From assembly GCA_034440615.1 (NCBI GenBank), contig JAOTOM010002263.1:1-64000 (forward strand): a DNA stretch of 64,000 nucleotides, read 5' to 3'. Made by a program: the position numbers and the translations under genes. The notes beneath the pieces are model-generated. The model was not told where the DNA came from, did not search any database, and saw only the letters and a program-made list of their open reading frames with translations. Below are positions 25,000-37,200 of the stretch, in pieces. The DNA comes from Ashinkailepas kermadecensis. Its lineage: Eukaryota; Arthropoda; Thecostraca; Neolepadidae. Positions within the stretch are counted from its first letter, which is position 1. Each line of letters starts with the position of its first letter.

Positions 25000-26800
25000 G
25001 ATAATTGCACACATCGCCACCATTCAGCGGTGAACGTAAACACAAACGCACACACATGCATACATACATGCTGTGTGCTGGTGACGTCTGTTGACTGTAG
25101 TCGATTCGTGGTACACCGTGACAGCAGGTGGCAAACAAGGCAACTGGAGAGGGAGAATGTGCCACTTGGGGGAGAGATGTCGACATGGAGACCGTGGAGG
25201 GAGAGAGGTAGAGTAGAGAGTAGAGGCGTAGGGTGGAGATGGAGGATAGCGAGCGAAGGTGGAGACAAATATAGTGGAGATGAGGAGATATAGAGATGGA
25301 TATGGAGGATGGAGCTTAGCTAGAGAGAGATAGGGAGAGAGCATGAAGGATATGGTGGATATTGGGAGGGATGGGAAGGGCATGGGCATGCATGAGTAGA
25401 GGAACAGGCAAGGGGAGGAGGCAGACATGAAGTGAAACACGAGTGAAGGTATGAGGGAGGGGAATATACTCGGCTTTATCGACATCCGTTACACAAGTCA
25501 TCAATGTTTCAGCCTTCTTTGGACCATCCGAAAAACGACCAACTCACACCAGGTGACGTCACAACTCCACAGATCCTGCCACTGGCGGATGACGGCAAAC
25601 CAACGCTTCATAATATACCCAACAGATGTCGTTTGTGTCGCTATGTCACCTCGAGTTTATCAACTCAGGAAGTCGGCAGCGCCCTGAAACGAACACAAAA
25701 AGATAGTTACGATTTCACAAACGGCGCGTACATTTGTCCGGAGATGACACTGCACTATCTCGGCTCCATTCTTTGTTGCGGTGTTCTCCGTGTTGGCAGT
25801 GTTCCAGTGTTCGCGCTGCTCCCGGTAGGGAGGAATGCTCCAGGCTAACGTGCGGGAGCGACGAACAGTGAAAGGTACTAGTTCCTGAGGAAAGCTTCTG
25901 TCGGCAAAGGGATAGTTGTGAAGTTTGGAATCTTCATTTGCAACTCGATCAGTTTCTGCTAGTAGATAGTTGCTTGCTGTTTCCTTTGCCTGTGCTGTGT
26001 AAGAAGTTTCATTTGCCTTTTGATAACTGTTTTTTTTATCCTAGGTTCATTCTTCTTGTGGTGTGGTGCATTCTTATAGTGGTCTAGTGTGTATATTGTT
26101 TGCTTTAGATAACTTCTTCCATAAAAGGTACTTCAGTACCCTTTTTTCTCATCTCATGGTATCCTCCTTTATACACTTTCCCAAGATGGGCCCATGCGAC
26201 TCTTATTAAGCCTTAACACTTGATAACTTTCAACCCTATAGGTGGCTTATGTTTGTCCAAAAAACAAACGCAATATAATGGTAGCCACAGACAAACCTCA
26301 TGTCACGTGCACGCGATCTTATTACATCAAGTGTACGCCAAGAATAACCAGTAGCCTCCCATAACTTCAATCATAACAGACTTGTGGCATGCTGCTAAGT
26401 GACCAATTCGCACCTTTTGGGTGTTCATTTGTAGCTGCCCATACCTTCCCATCCATAGCCATTGGTGTGCAATAGCAGGGAAATATAAAAGTGTTGTAAG
26501 CCATCCATGCATTTAACCATTTCATAATTAAATGCGAGTCGAGCTGAATTATTTCGATGCAATCAGCTGGACATTTGAAAATATAATATAACCGAAGCCA
26601 ATACAGCGCTAACGGTTGGACCCCGATGATGCGATGCGTTGGGTAGAAGCAACGTGGCAACGCACTATGCGATCAATTGCTTCCAGTGTAACGTCAAAAT
26701 AGCGTGGTTAGGAAAGAAGAGGCACTACGATTTGAGCCGGAGATAGTTTTTGTGCCAATCCTGTACATTGCATGGCGAAAATAGATGCATGCGTGCACGG
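25000..26800. other. No gene recognised (intergenic, Wnt8 / GBF1)
   Basis: 25140-25450 is purine-rich (GGAGA repeats). The remainder is AT-rich and could hold UTR sequence of either convergent gene, but no clear terminal exon was found. Confidence 0.5.
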
Positions 26801-26804
26801 ACCT

Positions 26805-26960
26805 GGCGCCGTTCCACCCTTCCCCTCCTCCACGACCCGTCTACCCTTCGTTCCACACCCCTCCACCTCAATCCTTGCACCGTTCCATACAAGCCCACGG
26901 ACCCGCCAAACTGACCTGCCCTCTGACTGACCTCCATTCTGATACCGTTCCACACACCGC
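26805..26960. repeat. Diverged outlying block of the GBF1 exon t array
   Basis: The minus strand carries GTGTGGAACGGTATCAGAATGG and relatives of the exon t array unit, separated from it by the dispersed AT-rich element. Confidence 0.7.
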
Positions 26961-26999
26961 ACACAGTGTTCAAATATTGGGAGCGAGATGGTGTGAGTC

Positions 27000-27513
27000 A
27001 AAACATCTCAAAGGTGTGAGATGTCGATTCGAGTACGGTAGGATGCACAAATAGGATATCTAAATTTGTCACGGAGGCATGTGGTGTCAAATATTGTTTG
27101 AATCCTTCAAACTCAACTTAGAGCCAATGGCTTACTCATACGTGTATGTTTTAGTATATATTGGGAGACATCTTTTACATGAAGACATATATTAAGGACA
27201 ATGACACCAAATACCATGCTTCAACAAATGATATTGTGGAGCAGACCACACCATAGGACTGCTATACAGAAACGTAGCAGTTATGCATCTCATAGCACCG
27301 GGAATTGTATTACGAGATGCTCGTGTATCAGTGTGCATTGGGGAACATAATCAATATAATTGTACACGGAACACTTCTAGAAACGAGGCACGGATACTTA
27401 ATAAACACTCATCAAAATCACGATGTCGATAATTTTTGGGGAAGGATGTCCATTAAGTGTTCAGAAAGTAGTACATTCCACTCTACTTCACGAATAATTT
27501 ACAACTGCACCCT
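27000..27513 (+). repeat. Dispersed AT-rich element, copy 1
   Basis: Starts GGTGTGAGATGTCGA and ends with TGTTCAGAAAGTAGTACATT and CACGAATAATTTACAACTGC. Matches 43630-44068 in the same orientation at both ends and at scattered places between. It splits the exon-t-derived minisatellite into two blocks, which suggests insertion. No coding capacity; superfamily unknown. Confidence 0.6.
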
Positions 27514-27770
27514 TAGGGCTCGGCCCCACCCCACCTGTCCACCCTCCATCCTGACACCGTTCCACACCCGTCCACACCCCACCTCACCTGTCCACCCTCC
27601 ATCCTGACACCGTTCCACGCCCACAGCCCGTCCACGCCCCACCTCTCCTGTCCACCCTCCATCCTGACACCGTTCCACACCCGTCCACACCTCACCTCAC
27701 CTGTCCACCCTCCATCCTGACACCGTTCCACGCCCACACCCCACTTCACCTCACCTGTCCACCGTCCATC
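27505..27770. repeat. Array of GBF1 exon t 5' splice-site copies
   Basis: On the gene strand each unit reads GGTGTCAGGATGGAGGGTGG then ACAG|GTGAGG, matching the exon t edge TTCAGGATGGACGGTGGACAG|GTGAGG. About four units. Confidence 0.88.
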
Positions 27771-28238
27771 CTGAACACGGCCAGCGCCGCCCGGCCGGCG
27801 TCCGCGGACCTCGCGACTTCAGCCGGCGTCACCTCGACGGCCGGCGGCGGACCGGAGCCAGAGCCAGAGACGGACGGCGGCGGCCCCGAGCCATGGCCGG
27901 CAGAGAAGGCTGGCAACGGTGCGGAGCCGGAGCCGGAGCCAGAGCCGGGGGCGGCAGAGACAGCCGGCGGCGGCCCGGAGCCGGAACCGAGGGCGGCAGC
28001 GACGGAGGGTAGTGGCCCAGAGCCGGAGCCGGGGGCGGCGGAGACGGACGGCAGCGGCTGGAGCACGACCGGCGCCGCCGGCGGCACGGCGGCCATCAGC
28101 GACACGGCCGGCCGGTCAGGCGACAGAGCGGCCGGCGAGACCGGCGGAGTGGCAGACAGAGCGGCCGGAGCCGCCGGCAGAGGCGGGCCCAGGATCACGC
28201 TGGGCGCCGCCGCCAGCAGCTCCTCGTGGTGCAGCGGG
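27746..28238 (-). CDS. GBF1: GBF1 exon t: proline-rich C-terminal tail
   Basis: Acceptor GTTGGCAG|C completes a Ser codon. Encodes [20 protein letters not shown] followed by a Pro/Ala/Ser/Gly-rich tail including [13 protein letters not shown], similar in character to the GBF1 C terminus (LILQPL). The frame stops at 27746-27748 after RMDGGQVR. Alternatively GGACAG|GTGAGG at 27755 is a donor and another exon follows; the adjacent array repeats exactly that donor edge, as at other genuine donors. Confidence 0.68.
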
Positions 28239-31200
28239 CTGCCAACGGCCGGTCACGTCAGGTCAGGTCACGTCAGGTCAACCTTAACACAGAGTAGCTG
28301 GTTTTGTCAGCAGGTCGTTGTCTGGCCGCCGAGCCGACGCCTCACGCGCACAAATTCAGACGGAATCGGCCCGGCCGTTTTGGTACGGGTCAGTGTCCTG
28401 CAATTTCAGAGTTTAGTGGAGGCTCATACTTACTGACAACTATGTTGACATCTCTTTTTCTTTTTGATAACATGAGGTGCCACTTTTGCTTTCCAATCAC
28501 TGGCCATAAGTGACATTCGAGTTCTTAAAAGCGTTCACGGATGCTCGCAGCAGCACAGCCGACGGGTAAATATGCAGCAGATATGCACGTGGAACAGTGG
28601 CGCCACTTATATGACGTGGATAGTTCGCCTGGCTCTGCCAACAGATGGAGCAAGTTGTCCGGAAGTGAAGGGCCACGGATTGTTCCAGACCGCGGAAAAG
28701 CAGGGCAGAGGTTTACTGGAAGTGAAGGTCGTGAAAGTGCTTCCAGAAGTTTCGATTAGCGATGGGACGTCAGAGGATTGTCATAATTGGGCAAGGACAT
28801 GACCATGGCGTTTATCTTTAGTGGTATTGGCGAAACGAACGAACTAAACGAATTTGACGTGTTAGATATCGACCCGATATTGACGGAGTGTGATTTCGAG
28901 TATCTTATGTAATGGCTGTAATGGCTGGCTGTAAGTGTAATGGCTGTATGTAATGGCTGGCTGTAAGTGTAATGGCTTATGTAATGGCTGTAATGGCTGG
29001 CTGTAAGTGTCTGGCAATTAGCTGGTATTTGGATATTATGTGGTCCGGAGTAGAGTTGTCGAAAACACCTCCAGAGGAGATGACGTAAATTAGTTGGAGA
29101 CGGCTCGGTCCTGACACGTGTGAGTCGCCGAACTGAGTTGCGTGACTGACTTGACATCAGTCTGCCAAAAAGGAATTGAACGAGAATCTGGATTTAAATA
29201 GACAGCATGGTGACAGCAAAAGTGAGAGTTTAAGTGGAATGGAAGGAGTGGCGGTATCTAGCGGTGATCTGTGAACAGTACACTGACCTGGTCGGCCTGA
29301 CCTCCCGCATGCTGGGCGCCACCGACAGTCCCTGACACAGCGCCGGTGACCTCGGGTCACCGGCGGTACCTTTGATCTCGTCTGCAGGAGAGGTGGTGTG
29401 ACGTCACCCGGACACCAAGACATCGAGAGGCATAGCAACTCTGACCGCAGGCCCAGCCAATCTGCAAGTCTACCCCGATCTGTGAATTATAACCCGCATG
29501 TGCTGACCTGACACGGAGGTCATGACACGGAGGTCATGACACAGAGGTCATGACACAGAGGTCATGACACAGAGGTCATGACACGGCTCAGAGCCTGACC
29601 ACACAAGCAGTGTGTTAGGCAGTACGTGCATCGAGCCAATTCTCGCTCCCTGAACACGCGAAACTGTTTAACGTGCTATCACGTAGCTTCTCTCGGCGTA
29701 CCACCGTCCACACAAAAGCGATGACAAGGGCGCGGACGGCCAGACCACGGGAAGCCGGCCTTCCTGCGCATAACAGGCCGTCAGCGATGTTGCGTGTCGC
29801 AGGACTGGATAAAGACACAAGCAGGGATGTTGGCAATGAACGGTCAACAGGACGGAACAGGACGGAAAGAGCCAGGGCGAGGAGCTGAGGCACGCGTGCT
29901 CGCTACACACATCACCAGGCGAAGCCGAAGCCCTTGCAGGCTACCGCAGGGCGGGGTAGGCTGGGGTGGGGGAGGGCCGGGGAGTAGTTAGCGCTCACTG
30001 GGTGGATGGTTCCGGAACACCTCGGCCCGCAGCTCGGGCAGGGTATGGGTCAGCACTCACTGGGCGGGTGGTTGCGGAACACCTCGGCCCGCAGCTCGGG
30101 CAGGGGATGGGTCACTCACTGGGCGGGTGGTTGCGGAACACCTCGGCCCGCAGCTCGGGCAGGGGATGGGTCAGCACTCACTGGACGGGTGGTTGCGGAA
30201 CACCTCGGCCCGCAGCTCGGGCAGGGGATGGGTCACTCACTGGGCGGGTGGTTGCGGAACACCTCGGCCCGCAGCTCGGGCAGGGGATGGGTCACTCACT
30301 GGGCGGGTGGTTGCGGAACACCTCGGCCCGCAGCTCGGGCAGGGGATGGGTCAGCACTCACTGGGCGGGTGGTTGCGGAACACCTCGGCCCGCAGCTCGG
30401 GCAGGGGATGGGTCAGCACTCACTGGGCGGGTGGTTGCGGAACACCTCGGCCCGCAGTTCGGGCAGGGGATGGGTCAGCACTCACTGGGCGGGTGGTTGC
30501 GGAACACCTCGGCCCGCAGCTCGGGCAGGGGATGGGTCACTCACTGGGCGGGTGGTTGCGGAACACCTCGGCCCGCAGCTCGGGCAGGGGATGGGTCAGC
30601 ACTCACTGGACGGGTGGTTGCGGAACACCTCGGCCCGCAGCTCGGGCAGGGGATGGGTCACTCACTGGGCGGGTGGTTGCGGAACACCTCGGCCCGCAGC
30701 TCGGGCAGGGGATGGGTCACTCACTGGGCGGGTGGTTGCGGAACACCTCGGCCCGCAGCTCGGGCAGGGGATGGGTCAGCACTCACTGGGCGGGTGGTTG
30801 CGGAACACCTCGGCCCGCAGCTCGGGCAGGGGATGGGTCAGCACTCACTGGGCGGGTGGTTGCGGAACACCTCGGCCCGCAGCTCGGGCAGGGGATGGGT
30901 CAGCACTCACTGGGCGGGTGGTTGCGGAACACCTCGGCCCGCAGCTCGGGCAGGGGATGGGTCACTCACTGGGCGGGTGGTTGCGGAACACCTCGGCCCG
31001 CAGCTCGGGCAGGGGATGGGTCAGCACTCACTGGGCGGGTGGTTGCGGAACACCTCGGCCCGCAGCTCGGGCAGGGGATGGGTCAGCACTCACTGGGCGG
31101 GTGGTTGCGGAACACCTCGGCCCGCAGCTCGGGCAGGGGATGGGTCAGCACTCACTGGGCGGGTGGTTGCGGAACACCTCGGCCCGCAGCTCGGGCAGGG

Positions 31201-34200
31201 GATGGGTCACTCACTGGGCGGGTGGTTGCGGAACACCTCGGCCCGCAGCTCGGGCAGGGGATGGGTCAGCACTCACTGGGCGGGTGGTTGCGGAACACCT
31301 CGGCCCGCAGCTCGGGCAGGAACGCGTCGATGCGGTCCCACGTGATGGCCCACAGCTCGGTGAAGCCGTCCGACGTGTGGAAGATGCCGGCCGTCTCCAT
31401 CACCAGCAGCATGTTCTTCATCGACTCCGGGATCGCCTCATGCTGCCGGCCGCATTCAAGGTGGGTCAGCCGCCGCAAATGACATTCGAGGCTCACAGGA
31501 ACAAGGCCGACCCAAGGGTCAGAGGTCAATAGTAGCAGGTCAGCACTCGGGTCACACCATAAGTGAACTAGCGGACTAGTTGTGAGCACAATACATAAGC
31601 ATATAACATCAGTGAGCTAGATCACAGGCGGCAGGTCATAAATCAGAGGTCACTGGTCGCAAGGGGGCGGCTAAATCATGAGCGCTGTGCCCCGGAAAGG
31701 AATTCCAGCAGCTGTGGATCAGTGGGGTCGTGGTCCTCAATGCAACATGGAACCTCAGGTCGAGTGAGGTGCCACGAGACTCCTCCAGGTACCGACCGAG
31801 AGACCCAGGCTACCGACTTCACATCGTGTCAGACGACTCATCCCAGTCTGGCTGACTGGCCAAGGCGACGTCAGGTCAGATCGATGAGCGAGGTCAGGTA
31901 CGATGACTGGCTCAGATGATGTTACTGACCTACATGTCCTGAGCAGTGGATGGAGCGGTGGATGGAGCAGTGGATGGAGCGGTAGATCGAGCAGTGGATG
32001 AGGCAGCCAGTTCAGATCAGGTCACTGACCTCGGGTTCAGGTCAGGGTAGGAACAGCACGTCAAGTGATTTATTCCGGTTTAGGTCTGGTCAGGTAACTG
32101 AGTTGCAGTTTAGTTCAGGTCAGATCAAACGTGAGTAGAGGCGAGGTCAGGTCAGGTCAGGTCAGGCGCGCGGACTGACCAGCAGGTCGGCGCCGTCGGC
32201 GTGCAGGTACTTGTCCATGAAGTCCAGTATGGTGAGCCAGAGCGCCGTGAAGGTGGGCAGCGACAGCAGCGGCGTCAGGTGCTGCAGGAACACCTTACAC
32301 AGCAGCGTGGCCGAGCGCATGCGCGTCTCCTCCAGCCCGGCGGCCGACGACGGCTCCAGCAGCTTGGCCAGCAGCGGGAACAGCACCTGAGCGGCGGGTC
32401 ACGGCAGGTCAGGTCACGTCAGGGGAACAGCACCTGAGCGGCGGGTCACGGCAGGTCAGGTCACGTCACGGCCGACGACGGCTCCAGCAGCTTGGCCAGC
32501 AGCGGGAACAGCACCTGAGCGGCGGGTCACGTCAGGTCAGGTCACGTCAGGGGAACAGCACCTGAGCGGCGGGTCACGGCAGGTCAGGTCACGTCACGGC
32601 CGACGACGGCTCCACCAGCTTGGCCAGCAGCGGGAACAGCACCTGAGCGGCGGGTCACGGCAGGTCAGGTCACGTCACGGCCGACGACGGCTCCAGCAGC
32701 TTGGCCAGCAGCGGGAACAGCACCTGAGCGGCGGGTCACGGCAGGTCAGGTCACGTCACGGCCGACGACGGCTCCACCAGCTTAGCCAGCAGCGGGAACA
32801 GCACCTGAGCGGCGGGTCACGGCAGGTCAGGTCACGGCAGTGGGTCACAGCAGCACACACGCTGGGTCATGGCAGCAGGGACTGTGTCGGGGCAGCAGCG
32901 CGTCAAGTGTCACGTGGCACGTTGTCATGGCAGCAGGGACTGTGTCGGGGCAGCAGCGCGTCAAGTGTCACGTGGCACGTTGTCATGGCAGCAGGGACTG
33001 TGTCGGGGCAGCGGCGCGTCAAGTGTCACGTGGCACGTCGTCATGGCAGCAGGGACTGTGTCGGGGCAGCAGCGCGTCAAGTGTCACGTGGCACGTTGTC
33101 ATGGCAGCAGGGACTGTGTCGGGGCAGCAGCGCGTCAAGTGTCACGTGGCACGTTGTCATGGCAGCAGGGACTGTGTCGGGGCAGCAGCGCGTCAAGTGT
33201 CACGTGGCACGTCGTCATGGCAGCAGGGACTGTGTCGGGGCAGCAGCGCGTCAAGTGTCACGTGGCACGTTGTCATGGCAGCAGGGACTGTGTCGGGGCA
33301 GCGGCGCGTCAAGTGTCACGGCAGCAGGGACTGTGTCGGGGCAGCGGCGCGTCAAGTGTCACGTGGCACGTTGTCATGGCAGCAGGGACTGTGTCGGGGC
33401 AGCAGCGCGTCAAGTGTCACGTGGCACGTTGTCATGGCAGCAGGGACTGTGTCGGGGCAGCAGCGCGTCAAGTGTCACGTGGCACGTTGTCATGGCAGCA
33501 GGGACTGTGTCGGGGCAGCAGCGCGTCAAGTGTCACGTGGCACGTGTCATGGCAGCAGGGACTGTGTCGGGGCAGCAGCGCGTCAAGTGTCACGTGGCAC
33601 GTGTCATGGCAGCAGGGACTGTGTCGGGGCAGCAGCGCGTCAAGTGTCACGTGGCACGTCGTCATGGCAGCAGGGACTGTGTCGGGGCAGCAGCGCGTCA
33701 AGTGTCACGTGGCACGTTGTCATGGCAGCAGGGACTGTGTCGGGGCAGCGGCGCGTCAAGTGTCACGTGGCACGTTGTCATGGCAGCAGGGACTGTGTCG
33801 GGGCAGCAGCGCGTCAAGTGTCACGTGGCACGTTGTCATGGCAGCAGGGACTGTGTCGGGGCAGCAGCGCGTCAAGTGTCACGTGGCACGTGTCACGTGG
33901 CACGTTGTGGAAGTGTTAGCCACCGCACCCTTGTCATTCAGCAGGACAACCCCGGCAAGCACGGGCACGTGTGCGTCGAGAGCGCCGCCCGTTCCATTAT
34001 CCCGGCCGATTGTGGACCTCGAACGCCCTGCAGCCGCACATCGAGCGTGTGCAACTGTCACCGAATGTCACGCGAGTCCGCCGTTCCTGCCGACTGTGGG
34101 CTTAATCTATACTCGCCCGGGGGGGTGGCACCCGTCCAGAGGGGTGCCACTGCGGAAGTCCCTCCCTGTGGCGTCTATGGCTGAACGGTCGTTACGCTGG

Positions 34201-37200
34201 AAAGTGGTCCGAGGCGGTGCAATCGAGCATGCTGCAGGGGCACCTTTTCCTCCACAATGGCTATTCCTCAAGGTGCACTTTCGGCTTTAAAATCCCTTGA
34301 ACGGAGGGGGGGGGCACTCGAGCCTCACCGGATAGGCCCAACTTTCCATCCCCCCTCTGTATCCGCCCCTGTGCCTGGCCTACACGAGGTTTGTGCTTGC
34401 TTTCCACTCACCGTTCCCCTGAGGAGGGCTTAGGGGCGCCTCAACTGCTACTGGTTATGTAGCGTGCCGCTGAGGAGCTGCGACTTGCAACAAACACGTC
34501 ACCGAGTCAGCCCTCAGCCGCAGAGAATGTGTCCGGGCGGGTGACTACTGTAGTACTCTACTGTAGTACTCTACTGCCTGACAGCGGAGTACTGCCGGTG
34601 CACTGTCAGTACTGACATTGCCAATGCTGCCGCTGTCGACGCAACAGTACCACAGTACACAACATCTACGGACACATACATTGTGACCTGAAAAGCGTCG
34701 AGAGGTGAAGTACTGAATATCCACTGTTGGTTGGTTGGTTATTGGTATTACGACACGTCGACCGTTGAGTCATGTAGCGTCGCCAATCTCTCACGCCGAT
34801 TGGTCGCGGGCGAAGAGTAGCGACAGGTGAGACTCGAACCCACAACCTTTCGATTGTGAGACGAGCATCTTACCCCTAGACCACTCGTCCCCGAATATCC
34901 ACTGTGACAACACCCATCTGGCGAGGTCGGACGCCAGGTGTGGCGGTCCGTCAACTGACCTTGTGGTGTGGCGGTCCGTCAACTGACCTTGTGGAAGCAG
35001 GCCTCCCACTCAGCCGGCGCCAGCGTCTGCAGATCGTGCACCAGCAGCGACCTCTGCAGGTAGGTCACGGCACCGGCGCGCACCTGCCCGCCACACAGGT
35101 CAACAGAGGTCACCGGCGCCACCATTTGACTACCGACACGGCCCCACAAACGCATCACGTGCGTTTGTGTTGTCTCATGGCAGCGAGGTCACGGAGCATG
35201 ACCTACTGCTGGCCACAACCGTCAGAAGTGACACAGGTCAGTTCACAAGGTAAGATAATAAGGCCAGTTAATAAGGCTAGGTCACAAGGTCAGGTCATGC
35301 CAGGTCATAATGTTGTTCGACAGGGTCATGCCGCAAGATCAGATCACAAGGTCAACAGGAATTCTCAGTCGATCTTCAGAGAAGCCAGAGGATGCTTTAA
35401 AAAAGCGAGACAAGACATAGCGCCAAGACAAAAAAGAATCGGGATGGTGCCAGAACTTCAGGAGCAGATGGAGCACATGCTACTCGACTTGACACCGATC
35501 GATACTTTGTGGGTGAATTATCTTCTAGGAGGCGAGATGTAGCATCACACATGTTAAGAGACTTCTAGTCTCAATCAGGCCGACCTTAACCTTCAACCTG
35601 CCCTCGTGTCAATCCTAATTCACCTGAGTATCATGCTTCACCTGTTTGGGATGGAGGTGACCTCTGACTTGCCTGGGGCAGTAGGTGACCTCTGATCTGT
35701 CAGGGGTGGAGGTGGTTCCTGGCCTGTCTGGGGTGATGACCTGACGGCCTGTGGTCATGACATCTGACCTGTTTGAGGTGGAAGCGACCTCTGACCTACT
35801 TGGAGTGGAGGTGATCTCTGGCTTATCTAAGGAGGATATGGTAGCTGATCTGAGATCTGAAATAATGACCTCTGACATGTCTGGGACGGAGGTGACCGCC
35901 GACCTGTCTGGGTTGAGGTAATCCTAACCTGTGTGAGGTGATGGTCTCTGACCTGTCCCGAGGTGACGCCCCTTGACCTGTGTGAGGTGACGCCCCCTGA
36001 CCTGTGTGAGGTGACGTCCCCTGACCTGTGTGAGGTGACGTCCCCTGACCTGTGTGAGGTGATGGTCTCTGACCTGTCCCGAGGTGACGCCCCCTGACCT
36101 GTGTGAAGTGACGCCCTCTGACTGTCCCGAGGTGACGCCCCTTGACCTGTCCCGAGGTGACGTCCCTGACCTTTGTGACCTGTCGAGGTGACGTCCCCTG
36201 ACCTGTGAGGTGACGTCCCCTGACCTGTCCCGAGGTGACGTCCCCTGACCTGTGAGGTGACGTCCCCTGACCTGTGTGAGGTGACGTCCCCTGACCTGTC
36301 CCGAGGTGACGCCCCCTGACCTGTGTGAGGTGACGTCCCCTGACCTGTGTGAGGTGACGTCCCCTGACCTGTGTGAGGTGACGTCCCCTGACCTGTCCCG
36401 AGGTGACGTCCCCTGACCTGTGTGAGGTGACGTCCCCTGACCTGTGTGAGGTGACGTCCCCTGACCTGTCCCGAGGTGACGTCCCCTGACCTGTGAGGTG
36501 ACGTCCCCTGACCTGTCCCGAGGTGACGTCCCCTGACCTGTGAGGTGACGTCCCCTGACCTGTGTGAGGTGGTCCCTGCCGTGACGCCCTGACCTGTGGG
36601 GTGCGTCCCTGACCTGTGTGAGGTGACGTCAGCCCTGACCTGTGTGGGTGACGTCCCTGACCTGTCGAGGTGACGTCCCTTGACCTGTCGAGGTGACGCC
36701 CCTGACCTGTGTGAGGTGACGTCCCCTGACCTGTGTGAGGTGACGTCCCTGACCTGTGAGGTGACGTCCCTGACCTGTCCCGGGTGACGTCCCTGACCTG
36801 TGGTGACGTCCCTGACCTGTGTAGGTGACGTCCCTGACGGGTGACGTCCCTGACCTGTGGTGGTGACCTGTGGGTGACGTCCCTGACCTGTGTGAGGTGA
36901 CGCCCCTGACCTGTCGAGGTGACGTCCCCTGACCTGTGTGAGTGACGTCCCTGACCTGTCCCGAGGTGACGTCCCCTGACCTGTGTGGGTGACGTCCCTG
37001 ACCTGTCCCGAGGTGACGTCCCTTGACCTGTCCCGAGGTGACGCCCCTGACCTGTGTGAGGTGACGTCCCTGACCTGTGTGAGGTGACGTCCCCTGACCT
37101 GTGTGAGGTGACGTCCCTGACCTGTCGAGGTGACGTCCCTGACCTGTCCGAGGTGACGTCCCCTGACCTGTGTGAGGTGACGCCCCTGACCTGTCGAGGT

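Noticed and set aside
29966..31532. Three overlapping plus-strand open frames of 450-508 codons
   Set aside because: They are readings of the 59/62-bp exon r array on the wrong strand; the minus strand carries the conserved GBF1 exon.
32840..34290. Open frames of 359-473 codons rich in [17 protein letters not shown] repeats
   Set aside because: Produced by the 58-bp minisatellite in three frames at once; no family match.
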